The position numbers and the translations under genes are program-made. A DNA stretch of 64,000 nucleotides from Burkholderiales bacterium (GTDB taxonomy: Bacteria > Pseudomonadota > Gammaproteobacteria > Burkholderiales > Casimicrobiaceae), in the NCBI GenBank assembly GCA_015075645.1, contig JABTUF010000003.1, forward strand, positions 434,001-498,000, in the 5' to 3' direction. The notes beneath the pieces were generated by a model. The model was not told where the DNA came from. It did no database searches and worked only from the letters and a program-made list of their open reading frames with translations. Positions 10,520 through 18,782 of the stretch are shown in pieces; position 1 is the stretch's first letter, and each line of letters starts with the position of its first letter.

Positions 10520-11242
10520 ATGGCCGACACCGCCGACCAGAATCTCGACGAACTGAAGCGCCGCGGGCGCCGCCGCCTGATCGGCGCGATCGTGCTCGCG
10601 CTGGTCGCGGCGGTCGTCGTGCCGATGCTGCTCGAGAGCGATCCGAAGCCGCTCGGCGAAGACGTCTCGGTGCGCATCCCGCCGGTCGACGACGGCAAGT
10701 TCGTCGGCAAGCTCAACGGCGCCGCGCCGAAGAAGTCGCTCGCGGACGCGGAAAGGTCGGTGCTGACGCCGGGCGCCCGCCCTGCGCCCGCGGCCGACGC
10801 GAAGGCCGAACAGAGAACCGAGGCCAAGGCCGAACCCCAGGCCGAACCAACGTCGGCATCGCCGGCCCCCGCCGCGCCGCCGCCCGCGAAGCCGGCAGCC
10901 ACGGCGCCGGCTTCGACCGCACCAGTCGCCGCGACCGCTTCCGGCAAGGCGGCATCGGGCAAGGCGGTCGATCCACCGCCGGCCGCGGCCAGGGCCGATG
11001 CCCCGAAGGACGCCGGCTACGCCGTGCAACTCGCCGCGTTCTCCGACGACAAGGGTGCGAATGCGCTCGCGGCGAAGCTCAAGCGCGCGGGCTACCCCGC
11101 GTTCACCGAGACGCTCTCGACCTCGCGCGGCACGCTGTGGCGCGTGCGCGTCGGCCCTTACCCGGCGCGCGACGCCGCCGCGCAGGCGCGCGACCGGCTG
11201 AAGGGCGAAGGGCACGCCGGCATCGTCGTGCCGTCGAAGTAG
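10520..11242 (+). CDS. dedD: SPOR-domain cell-division protein (DedD-like)
   Basis: A single-pass inner-membrane protein. A basic N-terminus (KRRGRRR) is followed by one membrane segment at about residues 20-37, a long Ala/Pro/Lys-rich linker, and a C-terminal SPOR domain from about residue 165 (YAVQLAAFSDD to the end), which binds denuded peptidoglycan at the septum. Its position between folC and cvpA matches dedD in other proteobacteria. I chose ATG 10520 (MADTADQNLDEL); an in-frame GTG at 10496 overlaps the folC stop by four bases and would add eight residues. The linker is low-complexity, so its length is not informative. Confidence 0.88.
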   Translation: MADTADQNLDELKRRGRRRLIGAIVLALVAAVVVPMLLESDPKPLGEDVSVRIPPVDDGKFVGKLNGAAPKKSLADAERSVLTPGARPAPAADAKAEQRTEAKAEPQAEPTSASPAPAAPPPAKPAATAPASTAPVAATASGKAASGKAVDPPPAAARADAPKDAGYAVQLAAFSDDKGANALAAKLKRAGYPAFTETLSTSRGTLWRVRVGPYPARDAAAQARDRLKGEGHAGIVVPSK

Positions 11243-11311
11243 CGGCGCGAGCGCGGCGACGCCGATGAGTGCGCGCACGCCACGACCGGCAGCCAGGGCG
11301 GAGCGCCAGCG

Positions 11312-11857
11312 ATGACCTGGCTCGATTTCGGCGCCTTCCTCGTCGTCGCGCTCTCCGTGCTGTTCGCCTACGCGCGCGGCGTGATCCGCTCGCTCATCGG
11401 CACCGCGGCGTGGCTCGTCGGCTTCGTCGTCGCGCTCGGGTTCGCGCCGCTCATCGGCGCGCAGTTGCCGGAGGTGAAGGAAGCCCCGGCGGTGCCCTAC
11501 GTGATCGCATTCGTGCTCGTGTTCGTCCTGGCGATCGTCGCGGGTGCGCTCGTCGCGTGGCCGTTGCGCGCGATCGTGCGCAAGGCCGGCATGGGCTTCC
11601 TCGACGCCGCGCTCGGCGCGACCTTCGGCTTCGTCCGGGGCATCGCGATCGTCGTCGCGTTCGCGCTCGTCGCCGGCGCGATCGGATGGGCGCAGCGGGA
11701 CTGGTGGCAGAACGCGTTTCTCTCGCCGTCGCTCGGCGCCGCGGCCCTCGGCCTGCGGCCGTGGCTGCCGCATGCGTGGGCCGAGCGGCTGGATTTCTCG
11801 CCGCCGCCGAAGGCCGCCGCCGGCCTCGCGCCGCGCCTGTCCGTGAGCGAGGCCTGA
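11312..11857 (+). CDS. cvpA: CvpA family inner-membrane protein
   Basis: A 181-residue polytopic protein with about four hydrophobic segments, starting MTWLDFGAFLVVALSVLFAY, as CvpA proteins do. It carries the family-type G-x-x-R-S stretch (ARGVIRSLIG) and a G-F-x-R-G-I segment (FGFVRGIAI). CvpA is needed for colicin V export and envelope integrity in enterobacteria; its molecular function is unclear. It sits directly before purF (3-base gap), the same pair as in Escherichia coli. A GGCGGAG ribosome binding site precedes the ATG. Confidence 0.92.
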   Translation: MTWLDFGAFLVVALSVLFAYARGVIRSLIGTAAWLVGFVVALGFAPLIGAQLPEVKEAPAVPYVIAFVLVFVLAIVAGALVAWPLRAIVRKAGMGFLDAALGATFGFVRGIAIVVAFALVAGAIGWAQRDWWQNAFLSPSLGAAALGLRPWLPHAWAERLDFSPPPKAAAGLAPRLSVSEA

Positions 11858-11860
11858 CCC

Positions 11861-13366
11861 ATGTGCGGCATCGTCGGCGCCGTCTCGCACGCGCCGGTCA
11901 ACCAGCTCCTCTACGACGGGCTCATGCTGCTGCAGCACCGCGGGCAGGACGCCGCCGGCATCGTCACGAGCGAAGGCAACGTGTTCCACATGTACAAGGC
12001 GCAGGGCTACGTGCGCGACGTGTTCCGCACCCGGAACATGCGCGAGCTGACCGGCGCGGCGGGCATCGGGCACTGCCGCTATCCGACGGCGGGCAGCGCG
12101 TTCTCCGACCTCGAGACGCAGCCGTTCTACGTCAACGCCCCGTTCGGGATCACGCTCGGCCACAACGGCAACCTGACCAACAGCGAGGCGCTGAAACGCG
12201 AGCTGTTCCAGCTCGACTTCCGCCACGTGAACACGAACAGCGACAGCGAGGTGCTGCTGAACGTGCTCGCGCTCGAGCTCGAACGCTCGGCGCAGCACCA
12301 CCGACTCGATCCCGACGCGATCTTCCGCGCGGTCGCGGGCGTGCACCGCCGCTGCAGGGGCGCCTACGCGATCGTCGCGATGATCGCGGGCTACGGGATG
12401 CTCGCGTTCCGCGACCCGTTCGGCATCCGCCCGCTGATCGTCGGCGTCAACGAGACGCTCGCGGGGCCCGAGTACATGGTCGCCTCCGAGTCGGTCGCGC
12501 TCGAGGCCTGCGGGTTCCGCGTGCTGCGCGACCTCGAGCCGGGCGAGGCGGTCTACGTCGACTTCGCCGGCACGATGCACGCGCGCCAGTGCGCGGACGC
12601 GCCGCGGCTCGTCCCCTGCATCTTCGAGTACGTCTACCTCGCCCGCCCCGACAGCGTGATCGACGGCACCAGCGTCTACGAGTCGCGCATCCACATGGGC
12701 GCCGAGCTCGCGAAGCGCCTGCGCGCCATGCCGGACGTGCGCGACATCGACGTCGTGATCCCGATCCCCGACTCGAGCCGCCCGTCGGCGATGCAGCTCG
12801 CCGGCGATCTCGGGCTCACCTACCGTGAGGGCTTCGTCAAGAGCCGCTACGTCGGGCGCACCTTCATCATGCCGGGGCAGGGGATGCGCCGGAAGAGCGT
12901 GCGGCAGAAGCTGAATCCGATCGGCATGGAGTTCGAGGGCAAGGTGGTCCTCCTGGTCGACGACTCGATCGTGCGCGGCACGACCTCGCGCGAGATCGTG
13001 CAGATGGCGCGCGACGCCGGCGCGCGCAAGGTGTATTTCGCGTCCGCGAGCCCGCCGGTGCGCTATCCGAACGTCTACGGCATCGACATGCCGAACCAGG
13101 CCGAACTCGTCGCGCACGGGCGCAGCGAGGACGAGGTGGCGAACGAGATCGGCGCGGACCGGCTCATCTACCAGGACCTCGCCGCCCTGAAGGCTGCGGT
13201 GCGCGCCGCGAACCCGAGGCTCGGCGAGTTCGAGGCGTCGTGCTTCGACGGCCGCTACGTGACCGGCGACGTGACGCCCGAGTACCTGCAGCAGCTCGCC
13301 GGCGCGCGCCACGAGGGACGCGGCGAGCCGATGCGCGACGACGACACCGTGGGGACGTCCGCCTGA
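11861..13366 (+). CDS. purF: Amidophosphoribosyltransferase PurF
   Basis: First committed step of purine synthesis: PRPP plus glutamine gives phosphoribosylamine. The N-terminal nucleophile Cys2 is in MCGIVG. The glutaminase segments are LQHRGQDAAGI, GIGHCRYPTAGS and LGHNGNLTN. The phosphoribosyltransferase PRPP loop VVLLVDDSIVRGTT and the flag region YVGRTFIMP are present. The length of 501 residues is normal. It is the last of the folC-dedD-cvpA-purF cluster, and its stop is followed after 15 bases by a small ORF. Confidence 0.97.
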   Translation: MCGIVGAVSHAPVNQLLYDGLMLLQHRGQDAAGIVTSEGNVFHMYKAQGYVRDVFRTRNMRELTGAAGIGHCRYPTAGSAFSDLETQPFYVNAPFGITLGHNGNLTNSEALKRELFQLDFRHVNTNSDSEVLLNVLALELERSAQHHRLDPDAIFRAVAGVHRRCRGAYAIVAMIAGYGMLAFRDPFGIRPLIVGVNETLAGPEYMVASESVALEACGFRVLRDLEPGEAVYVDFAGTMHARQCADAPRLVPCIFEYVYLARPDSVIDGTSVYESRIHMGAELAKRLRAMPDVRDIDVVIPIPDSSRPSAMQLAGDLGLTYREGFVKSRYVGRTFIMPGQGMRRKSVRQKLNPIGMEFEGKVVLLVDDSIVRGTTSREIVQMARDAGARKVYFASASPPVRYPNVYGIDMPNQAELVAHGRSEDEVANEIGADRLIYQDLAALKAAVRAANPRLGEFEASCFDGRYVTGDVTPEYLQQLAGARHEGRGEPMRDDDTVGTSA

Positions 13367-13381
13367 CCGAAGGAGGCCGCG

Positions 13382-13633
13382 ATGATCACGTTCGAGATGT
13401 TCCTCGTGCTCGCCGCCGTGGTCGTCGTGATCGGGTTCATCGTGTGGCGGCGCGACGTCAAGGCCGGCCGCGTGATGCGCTCCGCGCGCGGACCGGTCAC
13501 GGTGATGCGCGAGCGATGGATCGGCCGGAGCACGACCTCGACCGCCGCTCCGACCAGCGCCGGGCCGCCGGGAACGAAGGCCGATGCGGCCGACGCGAAC
13601 CGGACCGATGCCGACGCGGGAGACGGCGCGTGA
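13382..13633 (+). CDS. Small predicted membrane protein, unknown function
   Basis: An 83-residue ORF with a very good ribosome binding site (GAAGGAGG, 5 bases before ATG). Residues about 5-22 form one hydrophobic helix (FLVLAAVVVVIGFIVWRR) followed by a basic stretch and a Thr/Ala/Asp-rich tail. It lies 15 bases after purF in the same direction, so it is probably co-transcribed. I do not recognise a family. The strong initiation site and the membrane-anchor layout support a real gene, but the low-complexity tail could also be chance coding in GC-rich DNA. Confidence 0.55.
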   Translation: MITFEMFLVLAAVVVVIGFIVWRRDVKAGRVMRSARGPVTVMRERWIGRSTTSTAAPTSAGPPGTKADAADANRTDADAGDGA

Positions 13634-13652
13634 TGCGCCAGCGCACCGCCGT

Positions 13653-13681
13653 TTGACCGCGGCGGCGCGCCGGAGTAGGAT
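13653..13681 (+). promoter_or_regulatory. Sigma-70-type promoter for the Met gene leader
   Basis: TTGACC at 13653-13658 and TAGGAT at 13676-13681 are separated by exactly 17 bases. The predicted start, about 13688, coincides with the first stem of the SAM-II aptamer, which would therefore sit at the very 5' end of the message. Confidence 0.65.
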
Positions 13682-13685
13682 TGCG

Positions 13686-13739
13686 TTGCGCCGATTTGAG
13701 CTTCAGCTTGCGGGCGCATTACAAATGCCGCTAAAGCGA
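13686..13739 (+). ncRNA. SAM-II riboswitch aptamer
   Basis: The sequence fits the SAM-II (SAM-alpha) consensus. Stem P1 is TGCGCC at 13687-13692 pairing with GGCGCA at 13713-13718. The conserved GATTTGA loop follows directly at 13693-13699, then GCTTGC at 13706-13711. The 3' conserved GCTAAAGC at 13730-13737 can pair back into the loop (AAGC with GCTT) to form the H-type pseudoknot that holds S-adenosylmethionine. It lies upstream of a methionine-pathway PLP enzyme, as this class commonly does. Confidence 0.85.
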
Positions 13740-13779
13740 GGTTCGCCTCGAGTCCGGAGATTCCGGGCCGGGGCACGCG

Positions 13780-13825
13780 AAACCCGTCCGGCGGCCTTTT
13801 CGGCCAACACGCCCGACGGGTTTTT
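13780..13825 (+). terminator. Intrinsic terminator in the leader, downstream of the SAM-II aptamer
   Basis: AAACCCGTC at 13780-13788 pairs with GACGGGTTT at 13815-13823, enclosing a smaller GGCC/GGCC hairpin. The stem ends in a run of five T residues at 13821-13825. It stands 43 bases after the aptamer and 16 bases before the ATG. A segment at about 13763-13772 (CCGGGCCGGG) could instead pair with CCCGTCCGG at 13783-13791 and act as an antiterminator; that pairing is inference. Confidence 0.75.
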
Positions 13826-13840
13826 CGTTTGACGACCGCC

Positions 13841-15082
13841 ATGACCACACCTTCCCGTGCCCGCGGCTTCACGACCGCGATCCTCCATTCCGACCGCGAA
13901 TCCGCCATCGAGCACGGCGCGCTGCACAAGCCGCTGCACGTGTCGGTCGCGTACGGCTACCGCGACGTGAACGACCTGGCGGCGGTGTTCCAGAACCGCC
14001 AGACCGGCCACGTCTACGGGCGGCAGGGCAATCCGACCACCGCGGCGCTGGAGGCCAAGGTCACCGCGATGGAAGGCGGCGTCGCGAGCGTGACCTTCGC
14101 GACCGGCATGGCGGCGATCGGGGCGGTCCTCCTCACGCTCACCGCGGCCGGCGACCACGTGGTCGCGAGCCGCTTCCTGTTCGGCAACACCGCGAGCATG
14201 CTGCAGACGCTCGAGGCGCACGGCACGCTCGTGAGCTACGTCGATGCGACCGACGCCGCGGCGGTCGAGGCGGCGATCACGCCCGCGACCCGCCTGGTGT
14301 TCGTCGAGACGATCGCGAACCCGCGCACGCAGGTGGCCGACCTCGCGCGGATCGGCGAGATCTGCGCGCGGCGCGGCATCGTGTACGTCGTCGACAACAC
14401 GATGACCTCGCCGTGGCTCTTCCGGCCGATCGACGTCGGCGCGAGCCTCGTCGTCAACGCGCTGACCAAGTACATCGGCGGCCACGGCAACGCGCTGGGC
14501 GGCGCGGTGACCGACACGGGCCGCTACGACTGGACCCGCCATCCGCGGATCATCGACAACTACAAGACCGGCGATGCGAAGCGCTGGGCGATCCTGCAGA
14601 TCCGCAAGAAGGGGCTGCGCGACTTCGGCGGGACGCTCTCGCCCGAGCAGGCGCACCACCTCGCGGTCGGCGCCGAGACCCTCGCGCTGCGGATGGACCG
14701 CCAGTGCGCCAACGCGCTCGCGCTCGCACGCTTGCTCGAGACCCATCCGCGCGTGCGCGCGGTCCACTACCCCGGACTCGCCTCGCACGCGCAGCACGCG
14801 CTCGCGGCGAAGCTCTTCCGTTCCTTCGGGGCGCTTTTCGCGTTCGAACTCGACGAGGGCGTCGACACCTTCGCGATCCTCAACCGCCTGAAGGTCGTCG
14901 TGCTGTCGTCGAACCTCGGCGACAACCGGACGCTCGCCATTCCGGTCGCGCAGACGATCTTCTGGGAGATGGGGCGCGAGCGGCGCGCGGCGATGGGAAT
15001 CGCGGAGACGCTGGTGCGCGTCTCGGTCGGCATCGAGGACGAGGCGGATCTCGTCGCCGACTTCGCCGACGCGCTCGCGTAG
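13841..15082 (+). CDS. metZ: Cys/Met-metabolism PLP enzyme (cystathionine gamma-synthase family; likely homoserine sulfhydrylase)
   Basis: A PLP enzyme of the transsulfuration family, 413 residues. The PLP lysine is Lys210 in ALTKYIGGHGNALGG; upstream VYGRQGNPTT and FATGMAAIGA are typical PLP and phosphate contacts. It probably makes homocysteine or cystathionine from an activated homoserine in methionine synthesis; the SAM-II riboswitch ahead of it supports this. MetZ, MetY and MetB cannot be separated with confidence by eye: the GDAKRWAILQIRKKGLRDFG insert-like segment differs from classical MetZ. I chose ATG 13841; an in-frame TTG at 13829 is possible, and neither has a good ribosome binding site. 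Confidence 0.85.
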   Translation: MTTPSRARGFTTAILHSDRESAIEHGALHKPLHVSVAYGYRDVNDLAAVFQNRQTGHVYGRQGNPTTAALEAKVTAMEGGVASVTFATGMAAIGAVLLTLTAAGDHVVASRFLFGNTASMLQTLEAHGTLVSYVDATDAAAVEAAITPATRLVFVETIANPRTQVADLARIGEICARRGIVYVVDNTMTSPWLFRPIDVGASLVVNALTKYIGGHGNALGGAVTDTGRYDWTRHPRIIDNYKTGDAKRWAILQIRKKGLRDFGGTLSPEQAHHLAVGAETLALRMDRQCANALALARLLETHPRVRAVHYPGLASHAQHALAAKLFRSFGALFAFELDEGVDTFAILNRLKVVVLSSNLGDNRTLAIPVAQTIFWEMGRERRAAMGIAETLVRVSVGIEDEADLVADFADALA

Positions 15083-15092
15083 ACCCGGAGCC

Positions 15093-15983
15093 TTACGACG
15101 CGTGCTTCGCGGCCGGCTGCGAAGGCAGCAACCGGCGGTGCAGCGCGATCGCGAACGGGATCCAGCCGATCCAGCGCACGAGGTCGACGATTTCGTTGTC
15201 CCAGTGCCAGTCGTCGATCGCGTCGAAGTGCAGGTCGAGGCGGTCCTCGACGTAGCCCCAGAAACTGAGCCACGCGGCGAGGAACGCCAGGATCGCTCCC
15301 TTCGCGCGGCCCTGCGGCGAGGCGTGCCGCCACATCGGCGCGGCGACGAGCAGGCCCACGATGGCGACGTAGAGCACCGTGCGCAGCACGGGGTGCGTGT
15401 CGAAAGTCTGCAGGAGCAGCGGCTCGCTCGCGATCATCTTGGCGGCGGTCCAGCCGAGCACACCGGCGCCGATCCACAGGATCTGCGGGAAACGCTCGAC
15501 CGCCTTCAGAACGATGGTGGAGCCCCAGACCACGATCGGGATCGAGATCGCGAGGCCGATCAGCACGAGCAGGACACTGCCGTGCGCCGCGCCTCCGATC
15601 GCCAGCACGTTGTCGACGCCCATCACGGCGTCCGCGACGATGATGGTCTGGATCGCGCCGCGGATCGACGAAGTCGAGGCGATCTTGTGCTCACCGCCGC
15701 CGGTCTCGTCGGTGAGCTTCCAGCCGATCCAGGCGAGCGCGGCGCCGCCGATCAGCAGGAAGCCGGGGATCTTCAGCAGCCACACGACGACCGAGGTCAG
15801 CGCGACGCGCACCGCGATCGCGCCGAACGTGCCCCAGAGGATCACGCGGCGCTGGTGCTCGCGCGGGACGTTGCGCGCGGCGAGCCCGATGACGATGGCG
15901 TTGTCGCCGGCGAGCACGAGGTCGATCACGATGATGGCGGCGAGCGCCGACCACCAGGCGTTGGAGAACAGTTCGACGGCCAT
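15093..15983 (-). CDS. TerC family integral membrane protein
   Basis: A 296-residue polytopic membrane protein with the two acidic repeats that mark TerC/YjbE proteins: IDLVLAGDNAIVIGLA near the N-terminus and VADAVMGVDNVLAIGG about residues 115-130. These aspartates are thought to bind metal in a family linked to manganese export and tellurium resistance. Seven or so hydrophobic segments are visible. The C-terminal third (FWGYVEDRLDLHFDAIDDWH) is a soluble, acidic extension beyond the usual core of about 220-240 residues. It converges on the Met gene (10-base gap). No yybP-ykoY-type leader was recognised upstream. Confidence 0.85.
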   Translation of the reverse strand: MAVELFSNAWWSALAAIIVIDLVLAGDNAIVIGLAARNVPREHQRRVILWGTFGAIAVRVALTSVVVWLLKIPGFLLIGGAALAWIGWKLTDETGGGEHKIASTSSIRGAIQTIIVADAVMGVDNVLAIGGAAHGSVLLVLIGLAISIPIVVWGSTIVLKAVERFPQILWIGAGVLGWTAAKMIASEPLLLQTFDTHPVLRTVLYVAIVGLLVAAPMWRHASPQGRAKGAILAFLAAWLSFWGYVEDRLDLHFDAIDDWHWDNEIVDLVRWIGWIPFAIALHRRLLPSQPAAKHAS

Positions 15984-16026
15984 CGCGTGCTCCCGGGCTC
16001 GAGATTCCGCTAGTGTAGTCGGGTTT

Positions 16027-16215
16027 CAGTTGTCAGGAGTCAGTTGGCAGTTGACAGTAGCTGCGAGTCACCGGTGGCGGCGCATTGAGCGCCGTGGCAA
16101 TGTCCTCGTGGGTCGGGCAACGGGCCCACCCGCAGCAACGCCGCATCGGCGCTCGACGCGCCGCCAGCGGAAACACGGGCGCCACTGTCAACTGTCAACT
16201 GACTCCTGACCACTG
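16027..16215. repeat. Inverted-repeat element between the terC-like gene and lpxH
   Basis: Arms at 16027-16058 and 16184-16215 are 32 bases each, inverted, with two mismatches; the shared core reads TCAGGAGTCAGTTG. They enclose 125 GC-rich bases with no ORF. The right arm abuts the lpxH stop codon at 16216. The form is that of a small non-autonomous mobile element or transcript hairpin. No target-site duplication was seen. The remaining bases 15984-16026 hold nothing I can name. Confidence 0.75.
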
Positions 16216-16944
16216 TCAGGCCTCGAGCTCGCACGGCCGCACCCCCGCCGCGCCGACCTCGAGCCACGTGGCGCGGTCGCGCCAGTCGGAGAGGACGATC
16301 CGCTCGCAGGCCCGGCCGTCGACGTCGTGCCGATGCGTCGCCGGCCGGTGGGTGTGGCCGTGCACCATGCGCGTCGTCCCGGCGTCGCGGAACGCGCGAA
16401 TCACCGCGTCGTCGCTCACGTCCATGATCTCGTCCGGCTTGTCGCGCGTCGCGATCCGGCTGCGCCGGCGCAGCCACGCCGCGACGGCGCGCCGGACCGG
16501 CCAGGGGAGCGCGAGGAACCGTCGAAGTCGCGCAGGGTCGCGGACCCATGCGCGGTAGCGCTGGTAGTCGGCGTCGCCGGTGCACAGTTCGTCGCCGTGC
16601 AGGAGCAGCGTCGGCACGCCGCCGACGTCGGCGACGACGCGCTCGGGCAGGAGCGTCGCGCCGGCGGCCCGGGCGAAGCGCGGGCCCAGCAGGAAGTCGC
16701 GGTTGCCGTGCATCACGCCGAGCGCGACGCCTGCGTCCGCGATGCCCCGCAGCGAGGCGACGACCGACGCCGCAAAACGCTCGTGGATGCCCTCGTCGCC
16801 GATCCAGGTGTCGAAGAGGTCGCCCAGGATGCGCACCGACCGCGCTGTGCGGGCCGGTCCGCGCGCCCACGCATGGAAGGCCTCCGCGATGCCCGGCCGC
16901 GCGGGCGACAGATGCAGGTCGGAGGCGAAAAGGTCGGGAGCCAT
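16216..16944 (-). CDS. lpxH: UDP-2,3-diacylglucosamine diphosphatase LpxH
   Basis: Hydrolyses UDP-2,3-diacylglucosamine to lipid X at the inner face of the cytoplasmic membrane, in lipid A synthesis. The calcineurin-like metal site motifs are all present: ASDLHL, GDLFDTW, HGNRDF, LLHGDELCTGD and HGHTHRP. The length of 242 residues is normal. The start ATG at 16944 gives the canonical MAPDLFASDLHL; the open frame continues upstream but only as the shadow of the cyclophilin gene. The 26-base gap to ppiB suggests one transcript with the cyclophilins. The stop codon touches the inverted-repeat element. Confidence 0.95.
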   Translation of the reverse strand: MAPDLFASDLHLSPARPGIAEAFHAWARGPARTARSVRILGDLFDTWIGDEGIHERFAASVVASLRGIADAGVALGVMHGNRDFLLGPRFARAAGATLLPERVVADVGGVPTLLLHGDELCTGDADYQRYRAWVRDPARLRRFLALPWPVRRAVAAWLRRRSRIATRDKPDEIMDVSDDAVIRAFRDAGTTRMVHGHTHRPATHRHDVDGRACERIVLSDWRDRATWLEVGAAGVRPCELEA

Positions 16945-16970
16945 CGCCGCTACCCCTGCCCGGAGCTCGC

Positions 16971-17471
16971 CTAGACCACGACCTCCGCCTTGCGGATCAC
17001 CACGTCGGCGATGGGCACGTTCTCGTGCATGCCGCTGCGGGCGGTCGCCACGGCCTTGATGCGATCGACGACGTCGCCGCCCTCGACGACCTTCCCGAAC
17101 ACCGTGTAGCCCCATCCGTTGCCGCCGGGCGACTTGAAGTCGAGGAAGTCGTTGTCGGCGACGTTGATGAAGAACTGCGCGGTCGCCGAGTGCGGGTCGC
17201 CGGTGCGCGCCATCGCCACCGTGTGGCGCTTGTTCTTGAGGCCGTTCGCGCCCTCGTGGGCGACCGGTTTGCGCGTGGGCTTCTGTCGCATCCCCGGTTC
17301 GAAGCCGCCGCCCTGGACCATGAAGCCGTCGATCACGCGGTGGAACACCGTGTTGTCGTAGTGGCCGTCGCGCACGTACTGCAGGAAGTTCGCGACGGTC
17401 GCCGGCGCGTTGGCGTCGTCGAGCGAAAGCACGATGTCGCCCTGGTTCGTTTCGAGTCTCACGTTCGTCAT
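16971..17471 (-). CDS. ppiB: Cytoplasmic peptidyl-prolyl isomerase, cyclophilin type
   Basis: A 166-residue cyclophilin without a signal peptide, so cytoplasmic. The catalytic arginine is in [14 protein letters not shown]. The core segments [15 protein letters not shown] and [13 protein letters not shown] are complete, and a tryptophan is present at the position linked to cyclosporin binding. It catalyses cis-trans isomerisation of X-Pro bonds. It lies 46 bases downstream of a second, exported cyclophilin of similar sequence and directly before lpxH, the order seen in other betaproteobacteria. Confidence 0.95.
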   Translation of the reverse strand: MTNVRLETNQGDIVLSLDDANAPATVANFLQYVRDGHYDNTVFHRVIDGFMVQGGGFEPGMRQKPTRKPVAHEGANGLKNKRHTVAMARTGDPHSATAQFFINVADNDFLDFKSPGGNGWGYTVFGKVVEGGDVVDRIKAVATARSGMHENVPIADVVIRKAEVVV

Positions 17472-17517
17472 GCGTCTCTCCGTTCGCGCCCGCGGGGGCG
17501 TTCGCCGTCGTCCGGCG

Positions 17518-18090
17518 TTACAGCACCCTGGCGCGGGTGATCACCACGTGCGTCGCGGGCACGTCCTTCGGGAACGGGCCGCCCTTGCCCGTCGGGGCCT
17601 TCGCGATCCGGTTCACGACGTCCATGCCCTGCACGACCTTGCCGAACACCGTGTACCCGTAGCCCTCCACCGTGGAGTCGCGGTAGTTGAGGAACTTGTT
17701 GTCGGCGACGTTGATGAAGAACTGCGCGGACGCGGAGTGCGGATCCCGGGTCCGCGCCATCGCGATCGTGCCCGGCGTGTTGAGGAGCCCGGCCTTCGAC
17801 GAGGCGTCGGCCTCGTTGCGGATGCCCGGGCGCGTCGGCTTCTCGGAGAAGTCGGTCGTGTAGCCGCCGCCCTGGATCATGAAGCCGTCGATGACGCGGT
17901 GGAACTGCGTGCCGTCGTAGTGGCCCGCCTTCACGTAGGCGAGGAAGTTCTCGACCGTCTTCGGCGCCGCCTTCGCGTCGAGTTCGAGCACGATCTTGCC
18001 CGCGGTGGTGTCGAGTTCGACCTTCTGGGCGAGCGCAGGGGCCGACGCGAGCGCGGCGGCGAAGACAACGGCGAGGATGCTGCGGGTCAT
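17518..18090 (-). CDS. ppiA: Exported peptidyl-prolyl isomerase, cyclophilin type
   Basis: A 190-residue cyclophilin with a Sec signal peptide: a basic start, a hydrophobic run and cleavage expected after APALA (residues about 18-22), which places it in the periplasm. The catalytic arginine is in [14 protein letters not shown]. The segment after [13 protein letters not shown] has [11 protein letters not shown], where the cytoplasmic paralogue has a tryptophan; loss of that residue usually lowers cyclosporin sensitivity. It follows the TPR gene by 26 bases, and the pair with ppiB looks like a tandem duplication with relocation of one product. Confidence 0.94.
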   Translation of the reverse strand: MTRSILAVVFAAALASAPALAQKVELDTTAGKIVLELDAKAAPKTVENFLAYVKAGHYDGTQFHRVIDGFMIQGGGYTTDFSEKPTRPGIRNEADASSKAGLLNTPGTIAMARTRDPHSASAQFFINVADNKFLNYRDSTVEGYGYTVFGKVVQGMDVVNRIAKAPTGKGGPFPKDVPATHVVITRARVL

Positions 18091-18116
18091 GCGGAACCTC
18101 CGGGGAATGGCGGGAA

Positions 18117-18707
18117 CTATCGGGTGGCGAGCGCTTCGCGCACGAGCTTGAGCTTGGCCGGCGCGGCGCCCTTGCCCTTTTCCAGCGCGACGGCGCGCTC
18201 GTACTGGCGCGCGGCGAGCTGGGCGTACACGTCGCCCAGGTTCTCGATCGCGGGCGCGTACTCGGGCGACGCCGCGATCGCGAGATCGAGTTCGGCTTTC
18301 GCGAGATCGAGGTTGCCCCGCGCGGCGTAGTGGACGGCGAGGTTGTTGTGCACCTCGGGCAACTCGGGGAAGTCGGCCGCGAGACCGCGCAAGGTCGCGA
18401 TCGCGGCATCGGCGTCGCCGCGATCCGACTGCGCTACCGCCTTCAGGAACCGCGCCTGCGGCTCGCGCGGCCGCTCGCGCGAGAGCGCGTCGAGCTTCGC
18501 GATCGCCTCGTCGTAGCGCTTCTGCGCGAGGAGTTCGCGCGCCTCCTTCAGGCCGGCCGCGTAGGCCTTCATCGCTTCGGCGGAGAACTCGGCCGGTAGC
18601 GGCGTGGGCGGCGGCTCGGGCGGCGGCTTCGTCGCGGGCGCCTGCGCGAGCGCGTGCGAGGCGACGAGCGCGGCGAACGAGGCGACGAGGAGACGGGCGC
18701 GGACCAT
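18117..18707 (-). CDS. Exported TPR-repeat protein
   Basis: A 196-residue protein with an N-terminal signal peptide (cleavage expected after ASHALA) and a Pro-rich linker. Three or so tetratricopeptide repeats follow from about residue 45 to the end (AAGLKEARELLAQKRYDEAI, then helices with VHNNLAVHYAARGNLDLAKA). TPR domains bind other proteins, so this is probably a periplasmic scaffold or chaperone partner. It heads a transcript with ppiA, ppiB and lpxH, all spaced by less than 50 bases. A function beyond protein binding cannot be read from the sequence. Confidence 0.82.
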   Translation of the reverse strand: MVRARLLVASFAALVASHALAQAPATKPPPEPPPTPLPAEFSAEAMKAYAAGLKEARELLAQKRYDEAIAKLDALSRERPREPQARFLKAVAQSDRGDADAAIATLRGLAADFPELPEVHNNLAVHYAARGNLDLAKAELDLAIAASPEYAPAIENLGDVYAQLAARQYERAVALEKGKGAAPAKLKLVREALATR

Positions 18708-18782
18708 GCGGAAGGAGCCGATTCTAGCGCAAGCCCCCGCAAGCCCGCGGAGGCGGAGACCCGGGTCGAAGCGCGCGTGGCG

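Noticed and set aside
9947..13312. A 1121-codon open frame on the minus strand opposite folC, dedD, cvpA and purF
   Set aside because: It is a shadow of four well-identified plus-strand genes in GC-rich DNA; its product is low-complexity Arg/Ala/His and has no recognisable domain.
15984..16026. A yybP-ykoY manganese riboswitch ahead of the TerC-like gene
   Set aside because: The leader is short and is interrupted by the inverted-repeat element; no conserved riboswitch segments were found.
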